A stretch of DNA of 44,434 nucleotides from Batkoa obscura. Its lineage: Eukaryota > Entomophthoromycota > Entomophthoromycetes > Entomophthorales > Batkoaceae. The translations under genes were made by a program, and so were the position numbers. The DNA is taken from positions 1 to 44,434 of the forward strand of contig JASVEC010000131.1 in the NCBI GenBank assembly GCA_030770535.1. Direction: 5' to 3'. Below are positions 1-10,949 of this stretch, in pieces. The notes beneath the pieces are model-generated. The model was not told the DNA's origin and searched no databases. It worked only from the letters and a program-made list of their open reading frames with translations. Positions within the stretch are counted from its first letter, which is position 1. Every line of letters starts with the position of its first letter.

Positions 1-1301
1 ACAAATAAGTTAGGCTTGTTAGCATCCAAAAACTAGGAGATTGCTTTATACCTGAAGTACCAAACAAAACCACTTTTGATATTGGACCAATTTTAAAACA
101 AGCTGTAACTAATTACTTTAAATTTGTTAATGTGGAATGTCCCTTATTCGATGAGACAAGATTTGATTTTACTTCACGCTCTTTCCATTTAAAATCGACA
201 ATATTTGTGGGTGGTCTTTTTTATATGGATCAAACGGAAACTGTAAAGAATTTGGTTAAGTATTTTGAAGAAAAGCTTTATAATTTTGTTTCGAATGTCC
301 CTAGAATTAAACCTAATTTAGAGAATATACAAATAATACTAATATTGGTGACTAGCTTTACTAAATTTGAATGGGTTGCCAATATTAGAGAATTCCTTTT
401 GTTTCATTGCTATAGAATGTCATTTGTGATAGGATTAAGCCAATCGTCAAAGAAATTTTTTAAAGAGACCAATGCTGAACGAATTTACACTTACTGTCTA
501 TTAAGTGTATATTATAATGGATTCATATTAAATCTTGGATCTTATATCGCTGAACCTGCATTTCCACTGCAGATGAATAGGTTGGATAACCATTTTAAGA
601 GTAAATTTTCTCATTATGCTTTTGATTTTGACAAAGATGACAAGAATATACAACAATATTGTTTCTTTAAATTGCATGAATTTTATTATATTATAAGCAC
701 GCTTTTTTTCGACTTACATTTAATTAAAGGGGCAAACATAAAGGAAATTGAAGACTATGTGAAATTTAATAGTGTTCTAAAAAAGCTCTTATTTAAAATA
801 CTTGTGGTTAAAGAAACGTATACCAGGGTTATGAATAATATTTTGGTAAAAATCAAAAATGAAAAATCTAAGTCAACTATTAAGGATTATCAAAATTGCA
901 TTAACTATTTTTATCATCATACTAACTTTTATATACATTCAATCCGATTCAATGCATCTAAAGAAAAAAAAGTTTATGAATACGAGGAATACATGTTTGA
1001 TAATAATATTAATACAAACGTACTAAATCATATTAAGATTATAACTAAAGAATATTATCTTGTAATTGATAGTATCGCTAAAACCTCACATAAATATACT
1101 CTTGGCCTTGATTATGCAATTTTATCTACTTGTCTAGTTCTGTTGATACGATATGGAGGAAAGGAAGTTGAAACTATAACGTATATTCAAAAAGGGAAGG
1201 GCTTATTAGAATTTTTACAAAAATCACCACTTTCTGCAAGGATATGTAAGTTTAACTTAGCACTAATTGGCATTATTGCAGAATCGTTAAAAATACTCTA
1301 A
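1..1301 (+). pseudogene. Zn2Cys6 transcription factor, 3' part, frame-broken
   Basis: This is the C-terminal two thirds of a member of the same family as the genes at 5903-7768, 18316-20103 and 29293-31050. The part visible here begins at the family's 'TDKLGLL' segment and runs through the regulatory middle-homology-like domain (PLFDETRF, VKNLVKYFE, ENIQIIL) to a stop at 1299-1301. The zinc cluster would lie off the left edge. Codons 1-30 match the family in frame 1, but a TAG follows at 34-36. From about 42 the family match continues in frame 3 and stays open to the end. Part of a codon is therefore missing around 30-42, which looks like one frameshift. Either this is a young pseudogene or there is a sequencing error. 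The remaining ~420 codons are clean. An internal GTG at 132 is not a credible start. Confidence 0.8.
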
Positions 1302-1745
1302 ATATACTAAAAACAACAATTTATGAATTTAATAAAGTTTAACTTAATATTTTTTTATCTTGTTTTATTTTTGATATTCAGGCTTATAGTATTTTCTACC
1401 TTTATTAAAATTAATCTTAAAATTGAATCTTACATTAATATTGTACTAATTCACTTAGTTTTATTTCAATTAAGATAAGATTGTTAGAAAATATTATTAC
1501 TTGAATCCTTCTGATTTACTTTATAAAAGTCTAGTTTCAAATCTTTGATCTGTATTTACTAAATGATCATAACGTTTATTCAAGAATTAATTTTTTGTAG
1601 TCAAGGTCGATTTAATATAGAACATTTATTAGCTGTAAATCAATGATCATACATGTGTTATGATTTTCAATGATACAATCAATTATATTGTATATCCTAG
1701 TTTTAATGGTAGATATCTAATTTTTAATAATCTTTCAATTATATA
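1302..1745. other. AT-rich intergenic
   Basis: Downstream of the left-edge gene. No coding or RNA gene is recognised here; the stretch ends at a MITE. Confidence 0.6.
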
Positions 1746-1846
1746 TAGAGATGTTTTTCTTGGCTTCATTACTTTTTCTATCTTTTAAGCGCTATTTGAG
1801 TGAAAAAATTATCAGCAAAATTCTTAAATACAAAAATACATCACCA
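1746..1846 (+). mobile_element. MITE copy 1
   Basis: A ~101 bp copy of the family whose ends read TGGGGATGT...ACATCCCCA. The conserved interior has TTTAAGCGCTATTT, then GTTAGTAAAATTCTTAAA. It is flanked by TA on both sides, and the right TA (1847-1848) is also the left TA of the next copy. The left end is diverged (TAGAGATG). Confidence 0.85.
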
Positions 1847-1848
1847 TA

Positions 1849-1936
1849 TGGGAATGTTTTTTTGGCTTATTTTTTCCATCTTTTAAGCACTACTTGAGTG
1901 GAAAAATTGTTAGTAAAATTCTTAAATATATCCCTA
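1849..1936 (+). mobile_element. MITE copy 2 (tandem with copy 1)
   Basis: Same family and orientation, starting directly after the TA that ends copy 1. It is slightly short because about ten bases before the right end are missing. TA flanks. Confidence 0.8.
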
Positions 1937-2391
1937 TATTGAATATTTTTTTGTAATAAATTTTTATTTTTAATCCCAAGAATTTGCACAAGTTAATAAC
2001 TACTCAATCTATTTCATATTAATCATCATATCTTTTCACAAGTTTGGCTAATGAATATGATGGTTGTTGTGAAACAAACTAAATACTTAACAGTATGAAT
2101 AAATTATCCTTAAATACATACAAAATTTTTCAAGAACCAAACAGTTGTATTTAACTGTCAATAGTTGATACTAAGTGAATCATTAAGCTCATGAATTTAA
2201 AATATCAATTTATTTGAGAAGCAATAATTATATCTTAGTTAGCTTTACACAAAATTCTTAGTGAAAAATTTTTAATAGCACAAACCCAAGTTGAAAAATA
2301 GACACTAAAATAATAAAATTATAAACTTTTTTGTTTAAACAATTCAATCAGCCCAGAGACATAAGAATACAAAAGCGATAACTAAAAAAGG
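1937..2391. other. Intergenic, no gene seen
   Basis: AT-rich spacer upstream of the small ORF at 2392. Nothing else is recognised. Confidence 0.5.
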
Positions 2392-2562
2392 ATGGTAGTA
2401 TTAAATTTGAGGAGCATTTATTCAAGGTTTCGTACCCCAGAAGAAGAGAGTGAAATTTCAAAATCAGCATTTTTAAAATTAGTTGGGTTTTTAGCTACTT
2501 GTGCAGTACTCACTTTAGTTACTAAGAAAAATTGGGCTCTACAACTCATTGGTAAAGTATAG
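2392..2562 (+). CDS. Possible small single-pass membrane protein (56 aa)
   Basis: An ATG at 2392 opens a 56-codon ORF. It has a basic/polar N-terminus (NLRSIYSRFRTPEEE), one hydrophobic stretch at about residues 27-44 (FLKLVGFLATCAVLTLVT) and a short basic tail. Its size and layout are like small mitochondrial membrane subunits (for example small TOM or respiratory-chain subunits), but I cannot assign a family. A GGTAAAG lies just before the stop, so an intron leading to further exons is possible; no convincing second exon was found. The ORF is only slightly longer than chance allows, so confidence is low. Confidence 0.35.
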   Translation: MVVLNLRSIYSRFRTPEEESEISKSAFLKLVGFLATCAVLTLVTKKNWALQLIGKV

Positions 2563-3368
2563 TTTTTTTCATTAATAGAAGCAAATAATAAATTTCACAA
2601 ATTGGGAATCAAGTATAAGATGTAATTTGTTTTATTTCTGAACATTTTATAAGTTACCATTTTCTTTTTAACTAAAAATAAAATTAAGAGATTATTTAGA
2701 AGATAACCTATATTATTTACTTGATTCTGAACACAAAGTTTAAACTGCTCAAACTCTTTACTACATATCCCTTTGCTTACTTCATAAAAATTTCTGTTTA
2801 CGCAATTTCCATAGATTAGAGCCTAAAAATGAATGCTTATTGATAAAACTATTTAGACTTCTAAAATAGTACTTACTGCTTCTGAGCATTGTACTGATGC
2901 TTGGGCTAGCTTACTTATATTTTTACGGGATGTACTTGTAAGCGGTATACTAGACTTCATAACTTTTTTAAACAAAAGAATATTAATTGTAAAAAGAAGG
3001 CTTTTTTATTTTGCAAAAAATAATTGCGTTGATCAATAGTAGCTTGGAATAACTAATAAACGTTTTTTAATAACTTTTTTTGTAAAGGATATAAAGCAAT
3101 CTAAAATAAAATAAAATAAGTTACAAACTCAAATGGTAGCTTATGAATTTTATTTAGTCCATAATATCTGTATTAAATTACTAATATAAAAAAATCAAGA
3201 ATGATGGAGAAAGAAAAATTAATTTAAGGAACGCCGCATTATTGGCTGATATTTAAGTTTATTATTCATTACCCCATTCATTTCATAATAAATACCAAAA
3301 GTTTATAAAAGTGTCTCTTGTTTTTTAATTTATTAAGTTTAGAAAAAGTAGTAAGTAGAAATAATATA
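2563..3368. other. Intergenic, no gene seen
   Basis: About 0.8 kb of AT-rich sequence upstream of the phosphatase gene. No ORF, tRNA or repeat was recognised. Confidence 0.5.
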
Positions 3369-5447
3369 ATGACCCTAATTCAACTTAGCAATCGGCAATT
3401 GAGTATAATATTTACTGTAGTAATACTTATAAGTGTTGTGTTAATTATAACTGGCATACCAATAGAAGCGAATAAAAATAAACTAGAGAGCAGTGTTACT
3501 ACTAGTAATAAAGAGAAAATAATCTCTCCTTTAAATATTGAAACCATTATCAAAGAACAAGACATTTTTGGTGATGAGAAAGAGTTCTCCAAATCAGATG
3601 ATGTAAACCGTGATAAGCAAATAAGTCAAGAAAATAACAGTAACACTTCAACTACAGCTGATACAGCAGCCACAACAACAGAATCAAACGATAATAAAAA
3701 AGAAAAAGAAACCAAAAAAGAAACTAAAGAAGAGAATGAGAATAAAATAAATTCAGAGCATTTTGTATTGAGTGAAGATAAAATTGAAGATTACTCTTAC
3801 TGTGAAGCGAATACTTTGAACGAAAACAGTTACTCTTCAATTGTAAGTTATTATTATTGTTATTTTAGTTCATTTTTTTATGCTTTTTCATTAGAACGAT
3901 CATGAATTAATTGCATTACATATTGTTACACGTCACGGGGATAGAACACCGACAAAATTTTTACCATTGGGGTTAGAAAAAGATCCATGGAATTGTTTAG
4001 GAGAAAACAATAAAATAATAAATCCTAATAATGATGTGAAATTTATTGAAAGGGAAATGAAATTTGTACCAGAAGGATGCTCAACTAACAATTATTGTTT
4101 CAATAACCCATTTCAATCTTTTTATTGGCCAGGTAATTGTACAGATGGACAGTTGACAGAGAAAGGAATGATGCAATTAAATAACGTTGGAAAAAGGATC
4201 AATGATATTTACGTTAAAAAATTGAAGTTTTTAAGTGGCGACTTTAAGTCAGATGAATCTAAATTAGTATTAAGATCAACTAATATTTGGCGTACTCATC
4301 AATCGGCAAATGCGCTATTAAGTGGAATGTATGAACAAGCAAATAAATTTGAAATAAATGTAATGCCAATGGAATTAGAAACTTTATTACCATTACAAAA
4401 GATGTGTCCATTATTGAAAAAATTAGAACTTGAGCTAAAGCATAGTAAACTGTATAAGCAATTTTTAGCAAGTCTTGAAATTGAACGTAAAAAGATCGAA
4501 GACATCATTGGAGGGCCTAGACTTGGAGATCACAGCGATGCTATTGACTATTACGTTGATATTTTTCAAGCAAGACAATGTCATCAATTTCCACCTGTAT
4601 GTAAAAAAAATAAACTTAAGAATCAAACAGAATGTGTTACTAAAGAAATGATTGACAAAATGATGATCCATGGTAATAGTGAAGTACGATTATTTTATCG
4701 CGATCACCCATTAGTTTATCCCCAATTAGCAAGATTAAGAATTGGAGGCTTTTTGATGGAATTAAAGAGAAATTTACTGATTAAAATCAGCAATTATTTT
4801 AATTTGAAATTTATTGAAGCGGAACATTTGACTTTATTCAACTCAGATTTGAAGTTTTTTTATTATTCCGCTCATGACACCTCAATCGCTGCTATCTTGG
4901 GTGCTTTACACTCGGATGATATGAAGTAAGCTTGTATGTTTTATTTATATATAAATTAATAATTTCATAAAATTAGCTGGCCACCTTATGCCTCAAATTT
5001 AATATTTGAATTATGGGTAGCGAAAAATAAGACTATAAAAGATAAAGAAGACATGTATTAAACCAAATTAAATTAAGAATGATTTATAATGGAAAGAAAT
5101 TAGCGACTTCATGGTGTAAATTAGAAGAGTGCAACTTGACAACGTTCTTAAATTATTTAGATAATTCACTTAATTTAGTTGGCGGCTTTGAGTTTTATAA
5201 TCATTTTAATTTCTCAAATACTACCGTCACTTCTGTTGCAAGTGACGTTTCCTCAGCTTCCTCTTTTCCTTCTTTATCTATCCATTTACCTAGCCAGGAT
5301 AGATCTGTACTTTCCCCTTCTTCAACTAAAAGTATTAGCGTTAATGGGTCTTTAGCTTCAACCACTAAACCTTCCACATCAACTCCATTATCACATCCTT
5401 TAACCACTTGGGACTTTTTACAAGAGTGTTGGATTGATTCAGAATAA
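3369..5447 (+). CDS. Membrane-anchored histidine acid phosphatase (PXYLP1/ACPL2-like), one frame break
   Basis: Exons are 3369-3842, 3895-4925 and 4977-5447; introns are 52 and 51 nt (GTAAGT and GTAAGC donors). I chose the ATG at 3369 because the longer frame from 3318 has only a TTG start. The product is a type II membrane protein: a short cytosolic head, a membrane segment at about residues 13-32, a charged K/E-rich linker, then a histidine-phosphatase domain. The catalytic RHGDRTP is at residues 171-177, a phosphate-binding RSTNIWRTHQSA follows, and the catalytic His-Asp (SAHDTS) is near 485. The spacing and the downstream WPPYAS...FELW resemble 2-phosphoxylose phosphatase 1. In exon 3 the frame shifts by one base at about 5052-5059 (TAA at 5059-5061). 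The family's IYNGK block then resumes in another frame and stays open through a Ser/Thr-rich segment to 5447. This is either a recent mutation or a sequence error. Confidence 0.8.
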
Positions 5448-5739
5448 ATAAAGTTGTGGTTGTTTTTTTAGAGTAGTAAGAATTATAATATTATTTTAAT
5501 ACCTTGTTAAATTTTAAATTGAGATTATCTATTTAAAAAGCAAATCACTTTAGAATAATGCAAGTGTAGCTTAAAAATTAAAACTTAATGGTGCTGTAAA
5601 TGGATTTGTTTTATAGACTACTATGGTTTTCCTTTTAGTCTATTTTTATGAATATTTATTTATCACCTTTAAGATGATAATATACATCAATAATAACTTC
5701 CAGTTTATCATTATAAAAATAATTTAACAGCTCTTTATA
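5448..5739. other. Convergent intergenic spacer
   Basis: Lies between the 3' ends of the phosphatase and a Zn2Cys6 gene. Apart from the MITE that follows, nothing is recognised. Confidence 0.5.
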
Positions 5740-5838
5740 TGAGAATATCTTTTTGGTTTCACCATTTTTTCTGTTTTTAAGCGCTACTTAAGTAGAAAGA
5801 TTGCTAGTAAAATTCTTAAACAGAAAAATAAATCGCCA
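5740..5838 (+). mobile_element. MITE copy 3
   Basis: Diverged ~99 bp copy: left end TGAGAATATC, interior AAGCGCTACTTAAGT, right end AAATCGCCA. TA on both sides. Confidence 0.8.
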
Positions 5839-5902
5839 TATGTTACTTTAAATTGCTTTTCAAACATCAAGCTTATATTAAATTAGTATGAAAGTAAATA
5901 AG

Positions 5903-7768
5903 TTATGGTTTTATTGATTTTATGTTATTACTCAAAGACTCAGTTATAAGTTCAATTAATTTTAAATTTAACCCACATACCTTTAAAGCAAAAGGTAATG
6001 TCAATGAGGATTCTAATAGTCCCTTTCCTTTTTTAATGTATTTTAAAATTTCATGATTATTTCTTCCATATTGTATTATAAAAACCAAACATGTTGAAAT
6101 AAGAGGATAATCAAGAGTAAGAGTATATTTGTGATAACTTACAGCAGCACTATCAATTACTAAATAGCACTGTTTGAGCGTATCTTTAATACGATTTAAT
6201 ATACTTATATTAATATTCTTATCAAGCTTATGTTCTTTATATTCATACGCTTTCTTTTCTTCAGAAACATCAAAATTAACAAAACTAATATAAAAGTTAA
6301 TATGATGAAAAAAATAAACTATACAATTTTGATAATCCTCGATCGTTAATTTTAAATCATAGCTATTGATAAAAGGTAAAAATTCAGTCATAACAGTAAT
6401 GTATTCTTCTTTAACTGCGAATGTTTTAAACGTAAGTCTTGATAGAAAGCTATTTAATTTCATCTGATCATCACTTCCTTTTATCTTTTTCTCTTTGATT
6501 AGTCGTAAATCAAAATATAGCGTACTTGTTATATAATAAAATTCTTGAAGCTTTAAAAAACAGTATCTTTGGATATGTTTATCTTCTTTGTTGAAATCAA
6601 TATTAGAGAGAGAAAGTTTACTTCTAAAATGCCTATTTAATTTCTTTAATCCCAATGGAAATACAGGCTCAGCAATATATGATCCAAAACTTAATAAGAT
6701 TCCATTGTAAAAAGAATTTAATACGCAGTAAGTATAAGTTCGTTCAATATTGGCCACTTTAGATAACTTCTTTGGTGATTGACTCAATCCTATTATAAAT
6801 GACATTCTATAGGAATGAAACAAAAGGTAATCTCTAATACCACCAATCCATGAAAAACATGGAATTCCAATTATTAGTATAAGTATTATTTGTATATTTT
6901 CTAAACTGGGCTTAATTCTAGGGACATTTGAAACAAAATGATAAAGCTTTCCCTCAAAATAACTAATTAGTTTTTTTACGATTTCTGTTTGCTTCATATA
7001 AAAGAGACCACCTGTAAATATTGCCGATTTTAAATTAAAAGAACGTGAAGTAAAATCAAACCTTGTTTCATCAAACAAAGGAATTGTTTTATTAATTGAC
7101 GTAAAATAATTGGTTACTGCTTGCTTTAAAATTGGTCTAATATTAAAGGTGTTTTCATTTGGTACTTCTGGTACAAATATTAGCCTCTTAGGTTTGGATG
7201 CCAACAAACCTAACTTATCCGTTAGTACAATAAAAAGATTTAAGCCTTTACTAGGAAAATATGGCGACGGATTTTGAATAAAATTTAACAAATTTTCTAA
7301 TAATGATTTCCTCTTAAATTTACTAAATATACCAATAATATTATATGGAAAATCATAATCCTTTGGTAACTTTAGTAATTGATGTTTAGTTTCTTTTGAC
7401 AATTTTAATAGCTGGTTTTCATTTTTATCTTTTAATTTAACTGCCTGAGTTTTGTTTTCTTCTGGTTGAAACATTTTAGGAGCAATTACAGCCTCTTTTT
7501 TTGAAGTGAAGCTAACATTGACAACCTTAAATCTAAATTTATCTTTTCCAAAGGCTCTGTAATTACGTCTAATTCCCAAGTGCCCAGCTCCATACTCGGT
7601 GTCTTCGCTTTTATTATATATGACTTCTCTATTTAAGGTACATTCTATCTTTCTTTTTATACAATTTAAGCATTTAGGTAATACTCTATCACATTTAAGG
7701 TGCTTTTTAACACATGAATCACATCTATGTCCTCTTCTACTAAGCTTTAAACTATTTCGCTGCTCCAT
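5903..7768 (-). CDS. Zn2Cys6 fungal transcription factor (621 aa)
   Basis: An intact intronless ORF. The N-terminus carries a binuclear zinc cluster with cysteines at residues 16, 19, 26, 33, 36 and 43 (C-x2-C-x6-C-x6-C-x2-C-x6-C), rich in Lys/Arg as expected for DNA contact. A linker of about 100 residues with Lys/Gln-rich stretches follows. Then comes an all-helical region resembling the fungal-specific transcription factor middle homology domain: IPLFDETRF, GGLFYMKQTE and an ENIQIILILI...YRMSFIIGLSQS block, the equivalent of the 'lLL...GLAirmA.dLGLhr' motif. It is presumably a nuclear regulator; targets are unknown. It is a paralogue of the genes at 18316 and 29293 and of the fragment at 1, but differs most at the N-terminus and lacks the promoter core those two share. 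Confidence 0.88.
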   Translation of the reverse strand: MEQRNSLKLSRRGHRCDSCVKKHLKCDRVLPKCLNCIKRKIECTLNREVIYNKSEDTEYGAGHLGIRRNYRAFGKDKFRFKVVNVSFTSKKEAVIAPKMFQPEENKTQAVKLKDKNENQLLKLSKETKHQLLKLPKDYDFPYNIIGIFSKFKRKSLLENLLNFIQNPSPYFPSKGLNLFIVLTDKLGLLASKPKRLIFVPEVPNENTFNIRPILKQAVTNYFTSINKTIPLFDETRFDFTSRSFNLKSAIFTGGLFYMKQTEIVKKLISYFEGKLYHFVSNVPRIKPSLENIQIILILIIGIPCFSWIGGIRDYLLFHSYRMSFIIGLSQSPKKLSKVANIERTYTYCVLNSFYNGILLSFGSYIAEPVFPLGLKKLNRHFRSKLSLSNIDFNKEDKHIQRYCFLKLQEFYYITSTLYFDLRLIKEKKIKGSDDQMKLNSFLSRLTFKTFAVKEEYITVMTEFLPFINSYDLKLTIEDYQNCIVYFFHHINFYISFVNFDVSEEKKAYEYKEHKLDKNINISILNRIKDTLKQCYLVIDSAAVSYHKYTLTLDYPLISTCLVFIIQYGRNNHEILKYIKKGKGLLESSLTLPFALKVCGLNLKLIELITESLSNNIKSIKP

Positions 7769-8009
7769 AGACTGAAAAATATATAAATCATTATGTAATA
7801 AGTTGTTTAAACAATTTTAACAAATACCCAATTAAAAAGTTAATCTTTACTTAAAGTATAAATTCAAATTATTCACTAATTTTGTTAAAGGCTAGCAAAT
7901 TAAATAGAGTAATTTCCCAAAATTATGTCATACTTTATGCAAAATTATACTTTAACTAGCATTAAACTAATTTTTTATTCTATATTTGTTAAAAAGCCGC
8001 ATTAAAATA
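7769..8009. other. Promoter-side spacer of Zn2Cys6 gene
   Basis: AT-rich upstream region. No motif is clear enough to name. Confidence 0.4.
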
Positions 8010-8105
8010 TGGGGGTGTTTTTTTTGACTTCATTTTTTCCATTTTTGAACGCTATTTAGTGGAAAAATTGTTAGTAAAATTCTTAAACACAAAAATATAT
8101 CCACA
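8010..8105 (+). mobile_element. MITE copy 4
   Basis: ~96 bp, left end TGGGGGTGTTTT, interior GAACGCTATTTAGTGG, right end ATATCCACA. TA flanks. Confidence 0.85.
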
Positions 8106-8568
8106 TATCTTATTTTCAACTCTTATCTACAAGAGTACCATGATTTTAGAAGTATATTATAAACATTATAAATACTTTTCATTATATCAGTAATTGGATA
8201 AAATCTAAAATATAATACGAATGCGTTAAATTTTGAAAACTATCGTAAGTTATAGTTCAATAAAATTAATATCATTACATTATATGATTTGATGAAGTAA
8301 TTCAGTTTTTATTGTTTTTAATATTTATAGCTAAAATCATAATTCTTAATATTTAATGAAATGTACAAGTTTTTTTAATAGCAAAAACTATCATATTGGG
8401 ACCATTGTTATGGTATTTCATTAAGCTTGTGCTTTTAACAATTATACCTTTTATACTAAATAAGATATCACATTTATATAAGAAGCTTAATCTAATAGAA
8501 TGTATGTATTTAAAATTAAAATAAAAAATAGCACAATTATTACTAATTTGTACTTTATTTATTAGCTA
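8106..8568. other. Intergenic, no gene seen
   Basis: AT-rich spacer between a MITE and the 3' end of the F-box gene; no ORF or RNA recognised. Confidence 0.5.
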
Positions 8569-9909
8569 TCAAATTAACTGCAAATTAATATCCGGGAATT
8601 CAACTTTAAAAAATTTAATATCAATTGGGTACTTTAGACCATTAGCTATTTGAAAAGTAATTGGGTTATTATAGTAGTAATAGTAACCTATAGTTGAAAA
8701 ATAACGAAGATATCCTTTTCTAAATAAGACATATTCTATATTAGGAAATAAATACAGAATGTAAAATAAATTTTGAAGTGAAAGCTCATATTTTATAAAG
8801 CTTAATTTTTTAATTGATTTACACTGAACTAATTTCTTTTGGTTTTTTAAACAAAAATAGTCGGGATTCTCTAATACATCGTCATCACTATTCCAATCAA
8901 ACTGACATAATTTAAAGGAGTCCTTTTCAAGGTAGTTCGAATTATATAATTTTATGCTCTGGACGTTATTTGGTTCGGAAAGTCCATGGACTATTTCTTC
9001 GAATAATTCACTTTTGTTAATACTAATTTCATTTAAATTGAGCATTTTGTCTAAACTATTGAGATTTAAAAATAATTTTTGAATAAATCCCATAAATCTG
9101 ATTTTAACATTCCTACTATCTTTAAATACTAACTCATCATATTTGAAATTTTGTAACTTTATAATTAACTTATGAAGCTGCGTTAAATCTCCAAAATAGT
9201 CTAAGTTGTAATTATCATCCATCTTCCCTTTGATTTTAAGTTCCTTAAGCTTAATAAAGTTGTTAGCTTTATTGTAGATACGTGGTATCTTCATATTATA
9301 TGATGTGAGATGTAATGTGGTTAAATTTTTGAATTGTTTCAACGCTTCAATCCCATTTAAGTCTAAGAACATTATGGATTTAATCTTTAATACCTTCAAT
9401 CCGGTTTTATCTAAGTACTCTAGGACATCACTTAGTGTCAGCGCCTTACTTATTAACTTAAGTTCACTTAATTGATGTAAACAGCTCTTAAACAAGTCAA
9501 AATAAATTCGAAAGTCCTCATAATTAACATCAACTGATAACTTTTTCAAACTCAAAAATTCATTATGTATTAGATGACCATTCTTAGATAGCTTAAACTT
9601 GGAATTAAGGCTAAAATGCAAACATTTAATATATTGACATGAATTTAATGATTCAAATTGGCTAACACTGGACACTAATAACTTCTTCATTTCATTCGGA
9701 TTCTCTTTTATGAAGTTATGCTGTATTCTTTTATTAGCTTCTTTAAATTTTTGGTACTCTGAGTAAGTTAAATTGATAAATATTTGATTTCTAATTATTC
9801 GTTGGAACCTTTTACTAATTGATTGTAGCTTAAACAATTCTATAATATCAATATACTCAAATACTCCTTTCAGTATAACTCCAGGTAATAAATTTAGTTC
9901 GATATACAT
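8569..9909 (-). CDS. F-box-like/leucine-rich-repeat protein (446 aa)
   Basis: Intact ORF. Residues ~5-48 have an F-box-like pattern: LLPGVILKGVFEYID, then ELFKLQSISKRFQRIIR. The rest is a run of irregular leucine-rich segments (LKLISKALTLSDVLEYL, FKNLTTLHLTSYN, FIKLKELKIKG and others), typical of substrate-binding repeats in SCF-type adaptors. By family logic it would bind Skp1 through the F-box and recruit a target for ubiquitination. It shares architecture with the genes at 25670 and 27814 but is the most diverged of the three. The substrate is unknown, and the F-box call is by eye. Confidence 0.65.
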   Translation of the reverse strand: MYIELNLLPGVILKGVFEYIDIIELFKLQSISKRFQRIIRNQIFINLTYSEYQKFKEANKRIQHNFIKENPNEMKKLLVSSVSQFESLNSCQYIKCLHFSLNSKFKLSKNGHLIHNEFLSLKKLSVDVNYEDFRIYFDLFKSCLHQLSELKLISKALTLSDVLEYLDKTGLKVLKIKSIMFLDLNGIEALKQFKNLTTLHLTSYNMKIPRIYNKANNFIKLKELKIKGKMDDNYNLDYFGDLTQLHKLIIKLQNFKYDELVFKDSRNVKIRFMGFIQKLFLNLNSLDKMLNLNEISINKSELFEEIVHGLSEPNNVQSIKLYNSNYLEKDSFKLCQFDWNSDDDVLENPDYFCLKNQKKLVQCKSIKKLSFIKYELSLQNLFYILYLFPNIEYVLFRKGYLRYFSTIGYYYYYNNPITFQIANGLKYPIDIKFFKVEFPDINLQLI

Positions 9910-10521
9910 AGTTCAAAAGGGGTTTGAAAGGAACATTTTTGCTGTATTTATAAGTCTTTATTCATATACTTGTTAAAATTATGTTTGATTGGGTAATAAT
10001 CACGCTAGCAGTAATTTTGTAAGATTTGTGTTTTTACTATTTAAATAGTATCAAGGATACCAATATAAACATCCTTTGGTAATTTAAATAAATCACTCTT
10101 TTTTCTTTTTATGTGGTTATCTTAATTGTTTAAATCTTTCTTTTGAGCAAAATAAATGTACTATATGGGTGACAGTTTTTTTTTTTTTTATAAAGCACAT
10201 GTTTAAAGCTACGCTTTTAACTTAGTAAAAAGGTGCTTGCTTCTTTTTCATTATAATTTGATTTTTTTCCAAATATGTTCTTCAAAAACATGATTGGTTA
10301 GTTTAAAATTTATAAAGATAATATTACAGCTTCAATCATACAATAATTTTATAAATATTAATTAAAATATTAAAGCTTTATTGTAGATAAAAGCTACATA
10401 TCTCCATATCCTTTGTGCTTCTTACTGTTGTTTTGGATTAAAAGGGTAAAGTTAGCAAGTACACGGCTATGTGTCTCAGAAGTTTATGGCAAGCTTCATA
10501 GATGGTTAGAAAATTACTATA
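9910..10521. other. Intergenic with palindrome and T-tract
   Basis: Holds a perfect 14-bp palindrome ACTATTTAAATAGT at 10036-10049, 127 bp upstream of the F-box start, and a poly-T run near 10175-10191. A TATGGGTGACAG near 10163 recalls a MITE end, but no interior follows. Confidence 0.4.
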
Positions 10522-10622
10522 TGGGAGTGTCTTTTTTGACTTCATTATTTTTTCCATTTTTTAAGCGCTATTTAAGTGGAAAATTTGTTAGTAAAATTCT
10601 TAAATACAAAAATACATCCCCA
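10522..10622 (+). mobile_element. MITE copy 5
   Basis: 101 bp, left end TGGGAGTGTC, right end TACATCCCCA, TA flanks. A spurious 71-codon frame (10413-10628) reads through it. Confidence 0.9.
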
Positions 10623-10949
10623 TATTGATTTTATAGACTATATTTTTAGTGGTTTATAAGTTCCATAAAAATTCTGAATTTTGTAAAATTTAAAATAGAT
10701 GTTCTTCTTTTTGTATAATTTGCCAAAGCTAAAAATGGCTATTAACTTTAGAAAAATATTCTTATCAAACGTTATTCGTAAACTAAGTAACAGTGTGAAG
10801 CACTAATTCCCTTAACATTTTAATATATACTACAACTATTATCAAAAGTTATAAATTTAATAGAAAAAAATGAATAATAACATAACTTAAAGAATTAGGC
10901 AAACAACAATTTTAGTTCTCATTCATTCTAAAAATAAATAATGGACTTT
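10623..10949. other. Intergenic, no gene seen
   Basis: AT-rich spacer downstream of the two-exon gene on the minus strand. Confidence 0.5.

Noticed and set aside
10163-10230. Possible extra MITE starting TATGGGTGACAG
   Set aside because: A left-end-like start and a T-run are present, but the conserved interior and right end are missing.
10413-10628. 71-codon ORF ending in a GKFVSKILKYKNTSP-like sequence
   Set aside because: The same peptide recurs at 16304-16507, 20855-21037 and 42274-42522 (the last read from a reverse copy). In every case it is simply one frame of the MITE, so it is not a gene family.
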